DNA from: CAWGGS01 sp963822095
GTDB taxonomy: Bacteria > Desulfobacterota > Desulfobulbia > Desulfobulbales > Desulfocapsaceae
Direction: 5' to 3'
NCBI GenBank assembly: GCA_963822095.1
Contig: CAWGGS010000028.1
Location: 116,578-180,577 of the forward strand
Length of the DNA: 64,000 nucleotides
Notes under the pieces: model-generated
Seen by the model: the letters and a program-made list of their open reading frames with translations, nothing else
Database searches by the model: none
Told to the model about the DNA's origin: nothing
Shown here: positions 16,021 through 25,423 of the stretch, in pieces
Position numbering within the stretch: the stretch's first letter is position 1
Layout of the letters: each line of letters opens with the position of its first letter
Program-made: the position numbers and the translations under genes

Positions 16021-17802
16021 TTACTCGCCACAGATTATTCGAATAGACTCGGCCTGTTGGCTTATTCCTTTTTTCAGGGCCTCTCGGTTGTAAGCGGTGA
16101 TGGCGTCACGACGTTTGAGCATGCCGACCACCCACTTGTTGTCGAGATCCTCGACCACCGGAATCTCCTCGATACCTTTCAGGTTGAAGAGTTCCATGGC
16201 CGTATAGAGGGAGTCGTCGGGGGTGAGGGTGATGACGTCGTGGCTGCATATGGCTCCAACCAGAAAACAAACCCGTTCTTCCTTGTCTTGATTGAGCAGG
16301 TTTTTGACATCCGACATCGAAACAATGCCGGTCATTTTACCGGAATCATCAACCACCGGGAAGTAGAAACCGCTTTTCGCTATCTGGAAGATGTCCAGGA
16401 GCTGGTTGATGTTGGCTCGTTCGCTGATAAAATCGACATCCTCGCTCATCGCGTCACCGACATGAATTGACTTCATGATCGCCACCTCTCGCCCCTCGTG
16501 GATATTGATTCCTTCCCGGGTAAAATCAACAGTGTCAATTGAGTCTTCATCGATCTTTTTGGCGACCATGATCCCGATAATCGAGGTTATCATAATCGGA
16601 ACGATGATCCTGTAGTTGCCTGTCATCTCAAAGAGCAGAAAGATTGCAGTCATGGGTGCATGGATTGCTGCGGCCAGAAAGGCCCCGATACCGACGGTGG
16701 CATAGGCTCCTGGGCTTGCCGTCATGGTCGGGAAAAACGAATGGACAACAAATCCAAAAGACGAACCAATCATGGCACCTATGAAAAGGGCCGGGGCGAA
16801 AACCCCGCCGGCACCGCCGGACCCGAGTGTTACTGCGGTGGCGAACATTTTAAGAAAAATCAGGGTGAAAAGGATATACGGCACTCCACCGGTGTGCAGG
16901 ACACGCTGGATGAATTCGTAGTTGTCGCCCATGACTTGGGGAAAGGCCATGCCCATGACTCCTATAATGAGTGCCCCGGTGATGGGTTTTAATTGGGGAT
17001 GAAGTTTTAAGGAGGCATATTTGTCCCGGATAAAGTAAAAGATGCGGGTATTGACAACTGCAAGAATGCCTATGATAACCGCCATTACCATGTACAGCGG
17101 GATCTCGACATAGGGGTTGATCATTGTGTAGTGGGGGATGCTGAATGCCGGATTTTCCCCAAAATAGGCCCTGGTGAGCACTGTGGAAAGGGCGGATGCG
17201 ATGACCAACGCCGCAAAGGATGACATCTCGTAGGTCCCGAGCAGGACGATTTCGGAGGCGAAAAAGACCCCGGCGATGGGGGCATTGAATATTCCGGCGA
17301 TACCTCCGGCACACCCAGCGGCGATATAGACCTTCATCCGATTACCGGAAACCCGGGAAACCTGTCCGAACTGCGAGCCCATGGCACCGCCGATCTGGGC
17401 GATGGGACCTTCGACACCTGCGGAGTTTCCTGTGCCGATGGTAAGGGCGGTGGAGATGATCTTAAGGACGATGGTCCGGGACTTGATGTATCCTCCTTCC
17501 AGATTGACCTTGCGCAGGAATTTGGTGAAACCGTAGCCGTTTATTTCGCCTGGAAAGAGAAGAGAAAGAGGTATCATCAGGATCATGCCCGACACCGGAA
17601 TCAAAGGCAGCAACAGGAGATGCCATCCGCCTTTATCAATATGAAGGAAGGTTAAGCCACCCACGAAGATCGTCTTATGGGTTTGAATAACCACGGTCCT
17701 GAAAATGATATTCAGGACACCGGCCGCAAGGCCAATGGATGCGGCAATGACGATCATCCGGGTGTTTTCGCCCGGAATAAGCTTTCGAAGTTTTGTTTTC
17801 AT
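16021..17802 (-). CDS. ClC-family chloride channel/antiporter with C-terminal CBS pair
   Basis: 593 residues from ATG 17802 (GAAGAG upstream); the TTG at 17823 is less likely. About ten membrane helices carry the ClC filter regions: 'AGVEGPIAQIGG' (~128-139, the G-R/K-E-G-P motif with Val in place of Arg but the gating Glu retained), 'GIAGIFNAPIAGVFFASE' and 'GSGGAGGVFAPALFIG' (GxFxP). Two CBS domains occupy ~460-585 ('MSEDVDFISERANINQLLDIF', 'VVDDSGKMTGIVS', 'ITLTPDDSLYTAMELF', 'IPVVEDLDNKWVVGML') and may bind adenine nucleotides for gating. The retained Glu favours Cl-/H+ exchange, but channel behaviour cannot be excluded. Its start overlaps the end of the dGTPase-like gene, so the two are one operon. 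Confidence 0.9.
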   Translation of the reverse strand: MKTKLRKLIPGENTRMIVIAASIGLAAGVLNIIFRTVVIQTHKTIFVGGLTFLHIDKGGWHLLLLPLIPVSGMILMIPLSLLFPGEINGYGFTKFLRKVNLEGGYIKSRTIVLKIISTALTIGTGNSAGVEGPIAQIGGAMGSQFGQVSRVSGNRMKVYIAAGCAGGIAGIFNAPIAGVFFASEIVLLGTYEMSSFAALVIASALSTVLTRAYFGENPAFSIPHYTMINPYVEIPLYMVMAVIIGILAVVNTRIFYFIRDKYASLKLHPQLKPITGALIIGVMGMAFPQVMGDNYEFIQRVLHTGGVPYILFTLIFLKMFATAVTLGSGGAGGVFAPALFIGAMIGSSFGFVVHSFFPTMTASPGAYATVGIGAFLAAAIHAPMTAIFLLFEMTGNYRIIVPIMITSIIGIMVAKKIDEDSIDTVDFTREGINIHEGREVAIMKSIHVGDAMSEDVDFISERANINQLLDIFQIAKSGFYFPVVDDSGKMTGIVSMSDVKNLLNQDKEERVCFLVGAICSHDVITLTPDDSLYTAMELFNLKGIEEIPVVEDLDNKWVVGMLKRRDAITAYNREALKKGISQQAESIRIICGE

Positions 17803-18995
17803 TGTCTCTTCGGGATGGTACAACCAATAGCGGCTGCTTTTTTGAGGAAATAATCGTCGGTCATTCCGGCGATGTAATCGCGCACCAGGGCCTCGGGTTT
17901 TCTAATGGTCCGTTGCACACTATCTTTATCGGCAATCAAGTCCATAAAGGAGGACTGGTGATTGTCCGTATTCTGAAGGCATTTGATACAGAATAAAAAA
18001 AGCTTTTCGTAACAGTCTTTAATAAAAGGTGTCGCCTGTTTGGTGAGAGGGTTTAAGTATATGTTGGTGAAATTAAAATCCTTGAGTTTTTTGAGAGCTC
18101 CGGCAACCCCTTCGCTGAACCCTATGGCGTCTGTTTCCGAGCTCGGGAAACTCCCTGGTGGGGAAACACAGCTGTTGGCTATCAGATCGGTGACCAGGGT
18201 ATAGACAATAGATCCGTTGGTTTCACCCAGAATTTGGCGACAGTCTTTGGGGATGTCCGATCGTTTGATTATTCCCAGGATGATGGCATCCTCTATATCT
18301 CTGCCGATGTAGGCTATGGTGTCCGCAAGTCTGACCACGCATCCTTCCAGTGTCATCGGAGTCAGGTTGAAGGATGGATCGTTTTCCTTGGTGGAAATTT
18401 TTTGATCCAGCTCCTTGAAGCTGAACCCCTTGCAAGGCATGAGAAAACGGGAATGACTCTCTCCGTCATGACAGAGAATGCCATCCAAAGTCTGCAGGGT
18501 GAGATTCCATCCGGCCCCCTTCTTTTCCAGGAAATCGAGAAACCGAACCGATTGGATGTTGTGCTGAAACGGTGGCAGGCCATGGGCCACACAGAGATCG
18601 GAGAGAAATTTTTCTCCATCATGGCCGAAAGGTGGATGACCGATATCATGCCCTAAAGCTATTGCCTCGATCAGGTCTTCGTTTAAAAACAGAAACCTGC
18701 CGATGGTTCTGGCAATTCGAGAAACCAGCTGAACATGCAGGACCCTGTGGGTGATATGGTCGTTATCAACTAGGAAAAAAACCTGAGTTTTGTCAATATA
18801 TCGGGTATATGCCTTCGAGTGGAGAATCCGGTCCGCGTCGAGGGCAAAACTCTGCCGATGCCCCTGAAGCCTTTCGTCATTTCGTCTCAGGGCCTCGGTG
18901 CTGAATGTTGCGGACGGTGAATACCGATTCTTTTCATCCCTGTTGAGGATATCCAGAAGAGCAAACAGGGATGGTGTCGTGTCATGTCCTGACAT
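17799..18995 (-). CDS. dGTPase-like HD-domain phosphohydrolase
   Basis: 398 residues. The HD signature is complete: 'THRVLHVQLVSRIART' (first His ~H83), 'GHDIGHPPFGHDGE' (HD at ~116-117 plus further His) and a later 'VVRLADTIAYIGRDIEDA' with the fourth metal-binding Asp. This is the layout of deoxyguanosinetriphosphate triphosphohydrolase-like proteins, which cleave dNTPs to the nucleoside and triphosphate. AAGGAA precedes the ATG. It heads a two-gene operon with the ClC gene; no functional link between the two is obvious. Confidence 0.87.
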   Translation of the reverse strand: MSGHDTTPSLFALLDILNRDEKNRYSPSATFSTEALRRNDERLQGHRQSFALDADRILHSKAYTRYIDKTQVFFLVDNDHITHRVLHVQLVSRIARTIGRFLFLNEDLIEAIALGHDIGHPPFGHDGEKFLSDLCVAHGLPPFQHNIQSVRFLDFLEKKGAGWNLTLQTLDGILCHDGESHSRFLMPCKGFSFKELDQKISTKENDPSFNLTPMTLEGCVVRLADTIAYIGRDIEDAIILGIIKRSDIPKDCRQILGETNGSIVYTLVTDLIANSCVSPPGSFPSSETDAIGFSEGVAGALKKLKDFNFTNIYLNPLTKQATPFIKDCYEKLFLFCIKCLQNTDNHQSSFMDLIADKDSVQRTIRKPEALVRDYIAGMTDDYFLKKAAAIGCTIPKRQ

Positions 18996-19455
18996 GAAAT
19001 CATTTCCTTTTTAGGGGAAGGGGAGTCAGTAGACAGTAGAGTAAGTAAAAAAAATAAACATATTACTCTGTTTGTAAAAAAAAAGCATTCAGAGTTTTGC
19101 CCACACACCTTTTTCGCTGCCTTCCTGACAGAGGGCTGGCGACGGTTTCAGACGCCTGTTTGCGTACTGAGGTTACGTTCTGTCCTGTCATGCCTCATCT
19201 GTTGCATTTTGCTTATCCTTGTGGCTTCCTGACGTTGTTATTCCTTCTGTCACAAGGCTCGCTTTCTCGTTGCGGAGTCGGGTTTTTTTCAGTAAATACC
19301 ATGGAACGGATACGAATTATCAGCCTACAGGTTGAATGGATGGGCGCAACATGCTTTTTTTTATAAAAAAACATCTGTCATTGACATCCGTCAAATAGGT
19401 TAGGGAGGGGTGCCTGTTTACCACGAAGCACCAGATTTTTTAGCAAAAAGAGAAC
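18996..19455. other. Intergenic stretch between divergent genes
   Basis: About 460 bases with promoters for the dGTPase-like gene (minus) and the PAS-sigma54 regulator (plus). A frame at 19097-19366 has no ribosome-binding site and looks spurious. Confidence 0.45.
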
Positions 19456-20847
19456 ATGGTCAAGAAAAAGAAAGGAAAAACATTCGACCCCACCGAGGTC
19501 ATTCTCGATAGTATTTCGGATGGAGTCTTTACGATCGACCATGAATGGCGGATTACATCCTTTAATCGGGCGGCCGAAGAGATAACGGGTGTTTCACGCA
19601 ACAAGGCCATCGGCCAATACTGCCGGGACGTTTTTCAATCCAATATGTGTGAGGGCAACTGTGCCCTGCACAAGACCATGAAACAAGGCCGATCCTTTCA
19701 CAGTACCTCCACCTATATTATTGGCAAAGACAAAAAGCGCATTCCCATCAGCGTGTCCACGGCACTGTTACATAATGAGCAGGGCGAGATTTTGGGCGGG
19801 GTTGAAACCTTCCGCGACAATACAGTGCTGGAAGAACTTCGTCAGGAACTGAATGGCAGTTTCAAACAAGGTGATATGGTCAGCCGTAGCCCGTTAATGA
19901 AAAAAATCTTCACTTTCCTACCACAGATAGCCCAGAGTGACAGCACTGTACTCATCGAAGGTGACACCGGTACCGGCAAGGAGATATTGGCCAAAGCATT
20001 GCACGACCTGTCAATGCGTAAGGATAAACCCTTCGTCGCTATCAATTGCGGGGCCCTGCCCGATACCTTGCTCGAATCCGAACTCTTCGGCTATAAGGCC
20101 GGGGCTTTTACCAATGCAATGAGCGATAAACCGGGATATTTCACCATAGCAGACGGTGGCACCATCATGCTTGACGAATTGGGCGAAACCAGTCCGGCTT
20201 TCCAGGTGAAACTCCTACGCGTCCTTGAAGAGCGTGAATTCCAGCCGCTGGGCGGCGTGAAGAAGCAGCACGTCAATGTTCGTATCCTTGCCGCCACCAA
20301 CCGGAATCTTGAAGCCCTGATCAAAGAGGGACATTTCCGGCAGGATCTCTTTTACCGTATCAATATTGTTCGTTTGCGATTGCCTGCATTGCGGGAGAGG
20401 AAAGAAGATATTCCGCTGCTGATTGAACGGTTTATCGAAAAGATGAACCGGCTTCGAGGCAAATCGGTGTCCGGGATTGATACCGAGGCGTTGAACTGGT
20501 TGATGGGATACGATTATCCCGGTAATATCAGACAATTGGAAAATATCATTGAACATGCTTTTATCCTTTGTTCGGAAGGGGAGATCGGGACTGGGCATCT
20601 ACCCGGCTATCTGGCTGCTACTGCCTTGCCGGTTGACACGACACCGTCGTCGATCCATGAGATCCGTCAATCCTCTGAGGAGGAGGCAATATTGAAGGCC
20701 CTGCAGCGCAATGGCTATAATCGGTTGGCCACTGCCAAGGAGCTGGGTATGCATAAGACCACCTTGTTCAGGAAACTCAAGAAACTCAATATTCGTCTTC
20801 CCAATATTGACGGCCGCACCGCACTTCCCCCCGAGAACACAGAATAA
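19456..20847 (+). CDS. PAS-sigma54 activator, paralogue 1 (AAA+ and Fis-type HTH)
   Basis: 463 residues. PAS sensor at ~15-130 with three cysteines conserved among all three paralogues in this window (C56 in 'YCRDVF', C65 and C69 in 'MCEGNC'), then a sigma54-interaction AAA+ domain (~140-375): Walker A 'GDTGTGKE' (169-176), L1 loop 'GAFTNA' (216-221, the canonical GAFTGA with Asn for Gly), Walker B 'GGTIMLDELGE' and the R-finger region 'FRQDLFYRINIVRL'. The C-terminal Fis-type helix-turn-helix ends at ~450. No receiver domain, so the PAS is the likely input; a redox- or metal-responsive Cys trio is inferred. Target unknown: no clean -24/-12 site was found between it and the next gene. Confidence 0.92.
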   Translation: MVKKKKGKTFDPTEVILDSISDGVFTIDHEWRITSFNRAAEEITGVSRNKAIGQYCRDVFQSNMCEGNCALHKTMKQGRSFHSTSTYIIGKDKKRIPISVSTALLHNEQGEILGGVETFRDNTVLEELRQELNGSFKQGDMVSRSPLMKKIFTFLPQIAQSDSTVLIEGDTGTGKEILAKALHDLSMRKDKPFVAINCGALPDTLLESELFGYKAGAFTNAMSDKPGYFTIADGGTIMLDELGETSPAFQVKLLRVLEEREFQPLGGVKKQHVNVRILAATNRNLEALIKEGHFRQDLFYRINIVRLRLPALRERKEDIPLLIERFIEKMNRLRGKSVSGIDTEALNWLMGYDYPGNIRQLENIIEHAFILCSEGEIGTGHLPGYLAATALPVDTTPSSIHEIRQSSEEEAILKALQRNGYNRLATAKELGMHKTTLFRKLKKLNIRLPNIDGRTALPPENTE

Positions 20848-21186
20848 CATACGTAATATATAACCATATATCAGTCTCTTTCAGGGGGGTACTGCCTGTT
20901 GTCCTGGCGAATTATCCTGAGGGCTTTGCGGAAAGGCCTGTCTTGGAAAAGGGCTTTGGCAGGTTATGGTGTCAGAGGACAGCTTGTACATGTCGAGAAG
21001 ATCTTGCTTTGCTGGTATTTATAAGATAGGATAATTCCAGCTTGACGGAGAGCGAGGACCAGGCCGTTCTGCCAGGCCGTTCTGCTTTTGGTTGTACTTC
21101 CCCACCCTTATATTACCATTGTGTCTGTACTTTTGGAACATGGTAAGACCTTATAGCTGCCATGTTCCTGCAAAAGGAGGCAACTC
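20848..21186. other. Intergenic stretch
   Basis: About 340 bases. A tandem GCCAGGCCGTTCTG-type repeat occurs near 21065. No GG-N10-GC sigma54 site with a good flanking sequence was found. A GGAGG ribosome-binding site at the right end serves the next gene. Confidence 0.45.
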
Positions 21187-22437
21187 ATGCAAAAGGTATC
21201 ACTATTTGTGGCGATTGCACTTTCAATGCTTTTGATTTCTGTAGGTTGCAGTTATGCATCTAATGAATCAGCTGCCCGGGCGTACTGTAATGATAAAGCA
21301 AAGGATGGGATCCCGTGTAAGGTATCCAAATGGGTCGGATGCGGCACGGGTTGGACCAAGGATAAACGATTCAACGAGCATAGGGGAAAAGACTGGTTTA
21401 CCTGCAAGAAGACAAAATTTGCCCAAGACGCAGAACAGAACAGGAAAGATTGCCAGGAGTGGTGCGGCAAGAATAAGGATTGTGAAAAATGCGCCAATTG
21501 GAGCGGGTGCGGTGTTGGATATGAAAAGTTCAAGAGCTTCAGGGGAAGCGGCAAGGACTGGTTTGCATGCAAAAAAACAGCGCGGCGTGTCGGCAGTGAG
21601 CAAAGCAAAGCCGCCTGTGAGGAATGGTGCAAGGACAACCGGGATTGTGAAAAGTGTTCGAAATTACCCGGGTGCGGGTATGGCTTTAAAGGAGCAAAGC
21701 GATTTAAGGGGAAGGGGGTGGACTGGTATGCCTGTCAGAAAAGAGGCAACGCCTCGGTTAATGCCGTCTGGCCATCAAATAGGGCAGCAAAGGCTACCCA
21801 TAAGGCCCTTGTTATATCTCTCGGTGGGGCCTTTGGTCGATATGGGCGTGACGGCATTGAATGGTTTCCAAGGGATTACCTGAGCAACTATAAAAAGCAG
21901 ATCCTGTATGTCGGGTCTTATGGTTCCATCTGGACCGTATCGCAAAATCTGGCTGACAATATAAAATCGCTGGCCGGGGCAATTGAAAAGAAATCGGGTA
22001 AACGTCCAAAGGTCATCTTGATCGGTAAGAGCATGGGTGGCTGCAAGGAACACCATGCCACACGAAAGATGGGTAATTTCCCCATTGATTTGTTTGTCTC
22101 GACTGATCTTTGCTGCGGCACCAAATGCTATGCCAAAAAAGGAGATGCCGGGGCTCAAAAATACAAACACAATGTTAAAAAATTCGTTAATTTTTACCAG
22201 ATGAAGAGTGGCGAGGGAATGTGCGGCCATCTGATCGCCTACGATGGCCAGAGACCGGATCCCAAGCTGAATGTCAATGTCAATGAAGACAGTTTTGACC
22301 CGGCAAGGTGGACAAAGGTGAACGGCCAAAAATTATGTAACAATGTCGGCCATAAAGGGGGTAACGGTATTGACAAGTGCCAGGGTCTGAAGCAGCTTAT
22401 TAAGCAAATAGTATTAAAAGAAGTGGAACTTGACTGA
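21187..22437 (+). CDS. Exported protein with three Cys-rich repeats and a possible alpha/beta-hydrolase domain
   Basis: 416 residues. Residues 1-25 form a signal peptide (basic start, hydrophobic core, 'SVGCSYA'); C21 could be a lipobox Cys, but Ser at -3 is atypical, so ordinary cleavage after 'SYA' is as likely. Residues ~33-185 are three repeats of ~45 residues following C..W-C..N.DC-EKC....GCG.G....F.G.GKDW-F-ACKK, a pattern I do not recognise. Residues ~205-400 contain 'KALVISLGGAFGRYG' and 'VILIGKSMGGCKEHH' (G-x-S-x-G-like at 280-285, Ser282), suggesting an alpha/beta-hydrolase fold, with further Cys and a late His ('GMCGHLIAYD'). AAAGGAGG lies upstream of the ATG. I infer a disulfide-rich envelope protein, possibly an esterase or binding protein. 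Confidence 0.65.
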   Translation: MQKVSLFVAIALSMLLISVGCSYASNESAARAYCNDKAKDGIPCKVSKWVGCGTGWTKDKRFNEHRGKDWFTCKKTKFAQDAEQNRKDCQEWCGKNKDCEKCANWSGCGVGYEKFKSFRGSGKDWFACKKTARRVGSEQSKAACEEWCKDNRDCEKCSKLPGCGYGFKGAKRFKGKGVDWYACQKRGNASVNAVWPSNRAAKATHKALVISLGGAFGRYGRDGIEWFPRDYLSNYKKQILYVGSYGSIWTVSQNLADNIKSLAGAIEKKSGKRPKVILIGKSMGGCKEHHATRKMGNFPIDLFVSTDLCCGTKCYAKKGDAGAQKYKHNVKKFVNFYQMKSGEGMCGHLIAYDGQRPDPKLNVNVNEDSFDPARWTKVNGQKLCNNVGHKGGNGIDKCQGLKQLIKQIVLKEVELD

Positions 22438-22633
22438 AAACCAATGAATTCCGATGGTGCCGTCAATCCTTATCGGGGGAAGGTTTCTGGTTTTTGGATA
22501 GCGATTATCCGGTATGGGGTTTGGGGCCGAATGCTCTCCGTCTGAGGTCCCAGACGCCCCTCAATCACCTTCTTTTTTCTCTGGAGTGTGAGTGAGGCGA
22601 AGGTTTAGCGTGAATTGTCATGAACGTGACAAA

Positions 22634-23245
22634 ATGAAAGAAGAGAATAGGGTGAAGATCCTCAGTGTCGCAGACACAGTCTGCCCGGCACTGCTCGATC
22701 CGATGGGCGGGGGACCGCCTGCCGGCGATATCGACCTGATCCTGGGGTGTGGTGATCTGCCGCCGGAATATCTTGCCAGTCTTAGGCATCGCTATGATGC
22801 TCCTCTACTGTATGTGCTCGGTAACCATGACCTGCGTTACTCTCAGACTCCGCCCATGGGCTGTGAACCCCTGCACCAAAGACTGGTTGTGAAAAATGGG
22901 GTCAGGATCATCGGGTTTAACGGCTCAAGATGGTATAATGGAGGAGTAAACCAGTATATCGAAAAGCAGATGGCTGGTTTCATCCGCAGGATGCGCTTCA
23001 GGATCTGGCGTCATGGAGGGGTCGATCTGGTGGTAACCCATGCGCCGCCACGTTTTATTGGAGATGCCGAAGATCCCTGTCATCGCGGGTTTCGGGTATT
23101 TTTGAACCTGATTGATCGATATCAGCCCCGAATTTTTATCCATGGTCATATCCATGCCCTTTTCAAAGAGGACTCTGAACGGATAACCAAGATTCATTCC
23201 ACAGCGGTGGTGAACAGCTATGGCTTTTATGTCTTCAAAATTTAA
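22634..23245 (+). CDS. Calcineurin-like metallophosphoesterase
   Basis: About 203 residues from ATG 22634. Metallophosphoesterase motifs in order: 'SVADTVCPALLDP' (Asp in the first-motif position, without the usual following His), 'LILGCGDLPPEYL' (GD), 'LYVLGNHDLRYS' (GNHD), 'DLVVTHAPP' (H) and 'PRIFIHGHIHALF' (GHxH). It should bind two divalent metals and cleave a phosphoester. Its 3' end overlaps the ParB-like gene by 26 bases, so it is probably the first gene of the long operon ending at 29868. Substrate unknown; a phosphorylated intermediate from that operon is one inference. Confidence 0.82.
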   Translation: MKEENRVKILSVADTVCPALLDPMGGGPPAGDIDLILGCGDLPPEYLASLRHRYDAPLLYVLGNHDLRYSQTPPMGCEPLHQRLVVKNGVRIIGFNGSRWYNGGVNQYIEKQMAGFIRRMRFRIWRHGGVDLVVTHAPPRFIGDAEDPCHRGFRVFLNLIDRYQPRIFIHGHIHALFKEDSERITKIHSTAVVNSYGFYVFKI

Positions 23246-24335
23246 TCTGCTTTCCTGGATGAAGCATCTCTTTAGCCGTGATACGTCTTCAGGACAAGAG
23301 AGGTGCAGTTTCAATTATCGCCAGGAAGAGGAGAAGGCTTATGAGGCGGTGGAGCGGGGCACTCTGATGGTTTCTCTGGACCGGATTGTCGGTAGTGTGG
23401 GTCGTTACCGGGACTTTGACCGTCAATTCAGGGCATCATCAGCCACCAGGGATGAACGGTTGCGCGCTATCATCGCAGCAATGAAAGAGGGCAAACGTAT
23501 GCCCCCCATCGCCCTCTATCAGATCAAGGAAGACTATTTTATCCTAGATGGACACCATCGCTATCGAGCGGCACGGGAACTCGGCTATACAGAAATCCGC
23601 TCCCGCATCGTCGAACTGCTCCCCTCCCGTGATACCCTGGAAAATCAGCTTTATATTGAAAAAACAAGCTTTCGAGACAAGACCGGACTCAGCCGTGGAC
23701 TCAATCTGACAGAGCCCGGCCAGACCAGACATCTGGAATGGCAGATTGAGGAGCACCGGAAATTTCTCAGCCAGGAAAGGGATAACGAAGTAAGCTATAA
23801 ACAGGCGGCATCGGATTGGTATATCACCATTTATCGTCCCCTTGTCACCATCATTGGTAATTCAAATCTGGTAAACAGTTTTGAAGGACGCACGGTGGAC
23901 GACCTCTATCTCTATATCTCGATTCACCAGTGGGAGGAGGGGAAAAAAAGGAACTACGGCATCGGCATCGATCGATTGATTCCTAAGGATATGGAGGAGT
24001 ACCGCACCAAGATGTCCCAGCGTAGAGAACAGGAATATCCAGAGATGAAACGGGAGGTTAGCCTCTTTATCCTTCTGAATGTTGAAGGAAAATACCAACA
24101 GCAGATTTTTGATAAGCTTTTGGCTCTGAATGAGGTGCGCGAAGTCCATACCGTGTATGGCTCCATTGATATGATTGCCAAGATTACCCTGATGCGGGAC
24201 CTGCTCTCCTCGGATGCAGAGTTGCTTTCCCACTTTATTCAATCGACTATCCGTCAATGGAAGGGCGTTACCTCAACCCAGACCCTGATCCCCGGAATGT
24301 CCCGGGTCAAGGATCAGGATCGTTGCCTGATATGA
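23220..24335 (+). CDS. ParB/Srx-fold protein with DUF4032-like middle and RAM/Lrp-type C-terminal domain
   Basis: 371 residues in three parts. (1) ParB/sulfiredoxin-fold domain, ~50-130, with 'MVSLDRIVGSVGRY', 'PPIALYQIKEDYFILDGHHRYRAA' (DGHHR at 110-114). (2) A helical DUF4032-like region, ~150-260 ('TRHLEWQIEEHRKFLS', 'YKQAASDWYITIYRPLV'). (3) ~280-365, an Lrp/AsnC-type ligand-binding (RAM) fold ('SLFILLNVEGKYQQQIF', 'VREVHTVYGSIDMIAKI'). The DGHHR motif is shared with SbnI/SerK, ParB-fold enzymes that phosphorylate free L-serine, and, as with SbnI-SbnA, a PLP enzyme gene follows. I infer an amino-acid kinase with an effector-sensing tail rather than a partition protein; there is no ParB DNA-binding HTH. 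Overlaps the preceding gene and lies 24 bases before the next. Confidence 0.72.
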   Translation: MAFMSSKFNLLSWMKHLFSRDTSSGQERCSFNYRQEEEKAYEAVERGTLMVSLDRIVGSVGRYRDFDRQFRASSATRDERLRAIIAAMKEGKRMPPIALYQIKEDYFILDGHHRYRAARELGYTEIRSRIVELLPSRDTLENQLYIEKTSFRDKTGLSRGLNLTEPGQTRHLEWQIEEHRKFLSQERDNEVSYKQAASDWYITIYRPLVTIIGNSNLVNSFEGRTVDDLYLYISIHQWEEGKKRNYGIGIDRLIPKDMEEYRTKMSQRREQEYPEMKREVSLFILLNVEGKYQQQIFDKLLALNEVREVHTVYGSIDMIAKITLMRDLLSSDAELLSHFIQSTIRQWKGVTSTQTLIPGMSRVKDQDRCLI

Positions 24336-24359
24336 AACAAAAGACATCGGATTCCAGCC

Positions 24360-25421
24360 ATGAATATACTCGACGGCGTCAAATCAGCAGATATCAGAAT
24401 TTCAAAAGAGGTGAGCTTGCTCAGCGAACATGTGAAGGATACCGGCCTCTCGCTTGTTGACAGGATTGAGTGTTTCGAAGATATAATAAGTCTTGAAGTT
24501 GGCGATACATCTCTTAATAGGGCACGAAACCTGGAAAGAGAACTTGATATCCGTCATCTTTATATAAAATATGAAGGAGAAAATCCAACTGGGACCCAGA
24601 AGGACAGAATCGCTTTTGCCCAGGTGCAAGATGCTTTCAGACGGGATTATGGTGTGATGGCGCTGGCAACATGCGGCAATTACGGAGTCGCTGTCGCCTT
24701 TGCTGCCTATTTGGCAGGTCTTGAGTGCCGTATCTTTATCCCTGAGAGATATCATACCGAGCGGATCAAGGAAATGGAGCAGTTTAACGCCCGGATTATC
24801 AGACTGCCTGGCTCCTACGAGGAAATAGTTGTCGCATCGAGCAAACTCGCTGTAGAAAATGAGTGGTATGATGCCAATCCTGGAGGTGCAAACACACCCT
24901 TGCAGATTGCTGCCTACGCCTCCATTGCCAATGAGATATACGACCAGCTGCGCGATGCACCGAAGTATGTTGCTGCTCCCGTTTCCAACGGCACCTTGCT
25001 GGCAGGTGTTTATCGAGGCTTTTTCAGCCTCTTTAAACGAGGCAAGACATCCAGGGTGCCGATCTTCATAGCAGGGTCGGCGGCAAATAAAAATCCCATC
25101 ATCACCTCATTTAAAGCAGGTCTTGAGACATGTCGGGATATCGATCCCAAGCAGGTAAAAGAAACCGCCATTAATGAGCCCCTTATCAACTGGCATAGTT
25201 TTGATGGTGATGAAGCTCTCTATGCTCTTAGAAAGACGGAGGGTGAAGCACGGCATATAAGCGATAAAAAGATGATGGAAATGAGCAGATTCCTTCATAA
25301 AAAAGAAGGGTACAGAATACTGCCGGCATCGACTGCGGGACTGATCGCCATGTTGGAGAAACACGAGGAGTATGATTTTATCAATGACAGGTATGTCGCA
25401 ATCCTTACAGGCAGATATTGA
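24360..25421 (+). CDS. Threonine-synthase-like PLP-dependent enzyme
   Basis: 353 residues of the fold-type II PLP family. The Schiff-base lysine is K81 in 'NPTGTQKDR'; the substrate/phosphate loop 'ATCGNYGVAVAFAAYLAG' (~102-120) and the late 'PASTAGLIAMLEKH' strand match threonine synthase and cysteine synthase relatives. It is shorter than ordinary threonine synthase and lacks its N-terminal extension. With a putative amino-acid kinase upstream, an O-phospho-amino acid is a natural substrate, giving beta- or gamma-elimination or replacement. Its stop overlaps the next gene's start region. Confidence 0.78.
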   Translation: MNILDGVKSADIRISKEVSLLSEHVKDTGLSLVDRIECFEDIISLEVGDTSLNRARNLERELDIRHLYIKYEGENPTGTQKDRIAFAQVQDAFRRDYGVMALATCGNYGVAVAFAAYLAGLECRIFIPERYHTERIKEMEQFNARIIRLPGSYEEIVVASSKLAVENEWYDANPGGANTPLQIAAYASIANEIYDQLRDAPKYVAAPVSNGTLLAGVYRGFFSLFKRGKTSRVPIFIAGSAANKNPIITSFKAGLETCRDIDPKQVKETAINEPLINWHSFDGDEALYALRKTEGEARHISDKKMMEMSRFLHKKEGYRILPASTAGLIAMLEKHEEYDFINDRYVAILTGRY

Positions 25422-25423
25422 TT

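Noticed and set aside
20881..21186. Sigma54 promoter ahead of the Cys-repeat protein
   Set aside because: Several GG-containing candidates were checked, but none has GC at exactly ten bases with TGGC/TTGC-like flanks.
23220..24335. ParB chromosome-partition protein
   Set aside because: It has the ParB/Srx fold but no HTH, no ParA partner and an Lrp-type tail, and lies within a metabolic operon.
24360..25421. Housekeeping threonine synthase (thrC)
   Set aside because: Shorter than ThrC, lacks its N-terminal part, and sits in the unusual operon without thrA or thrB.
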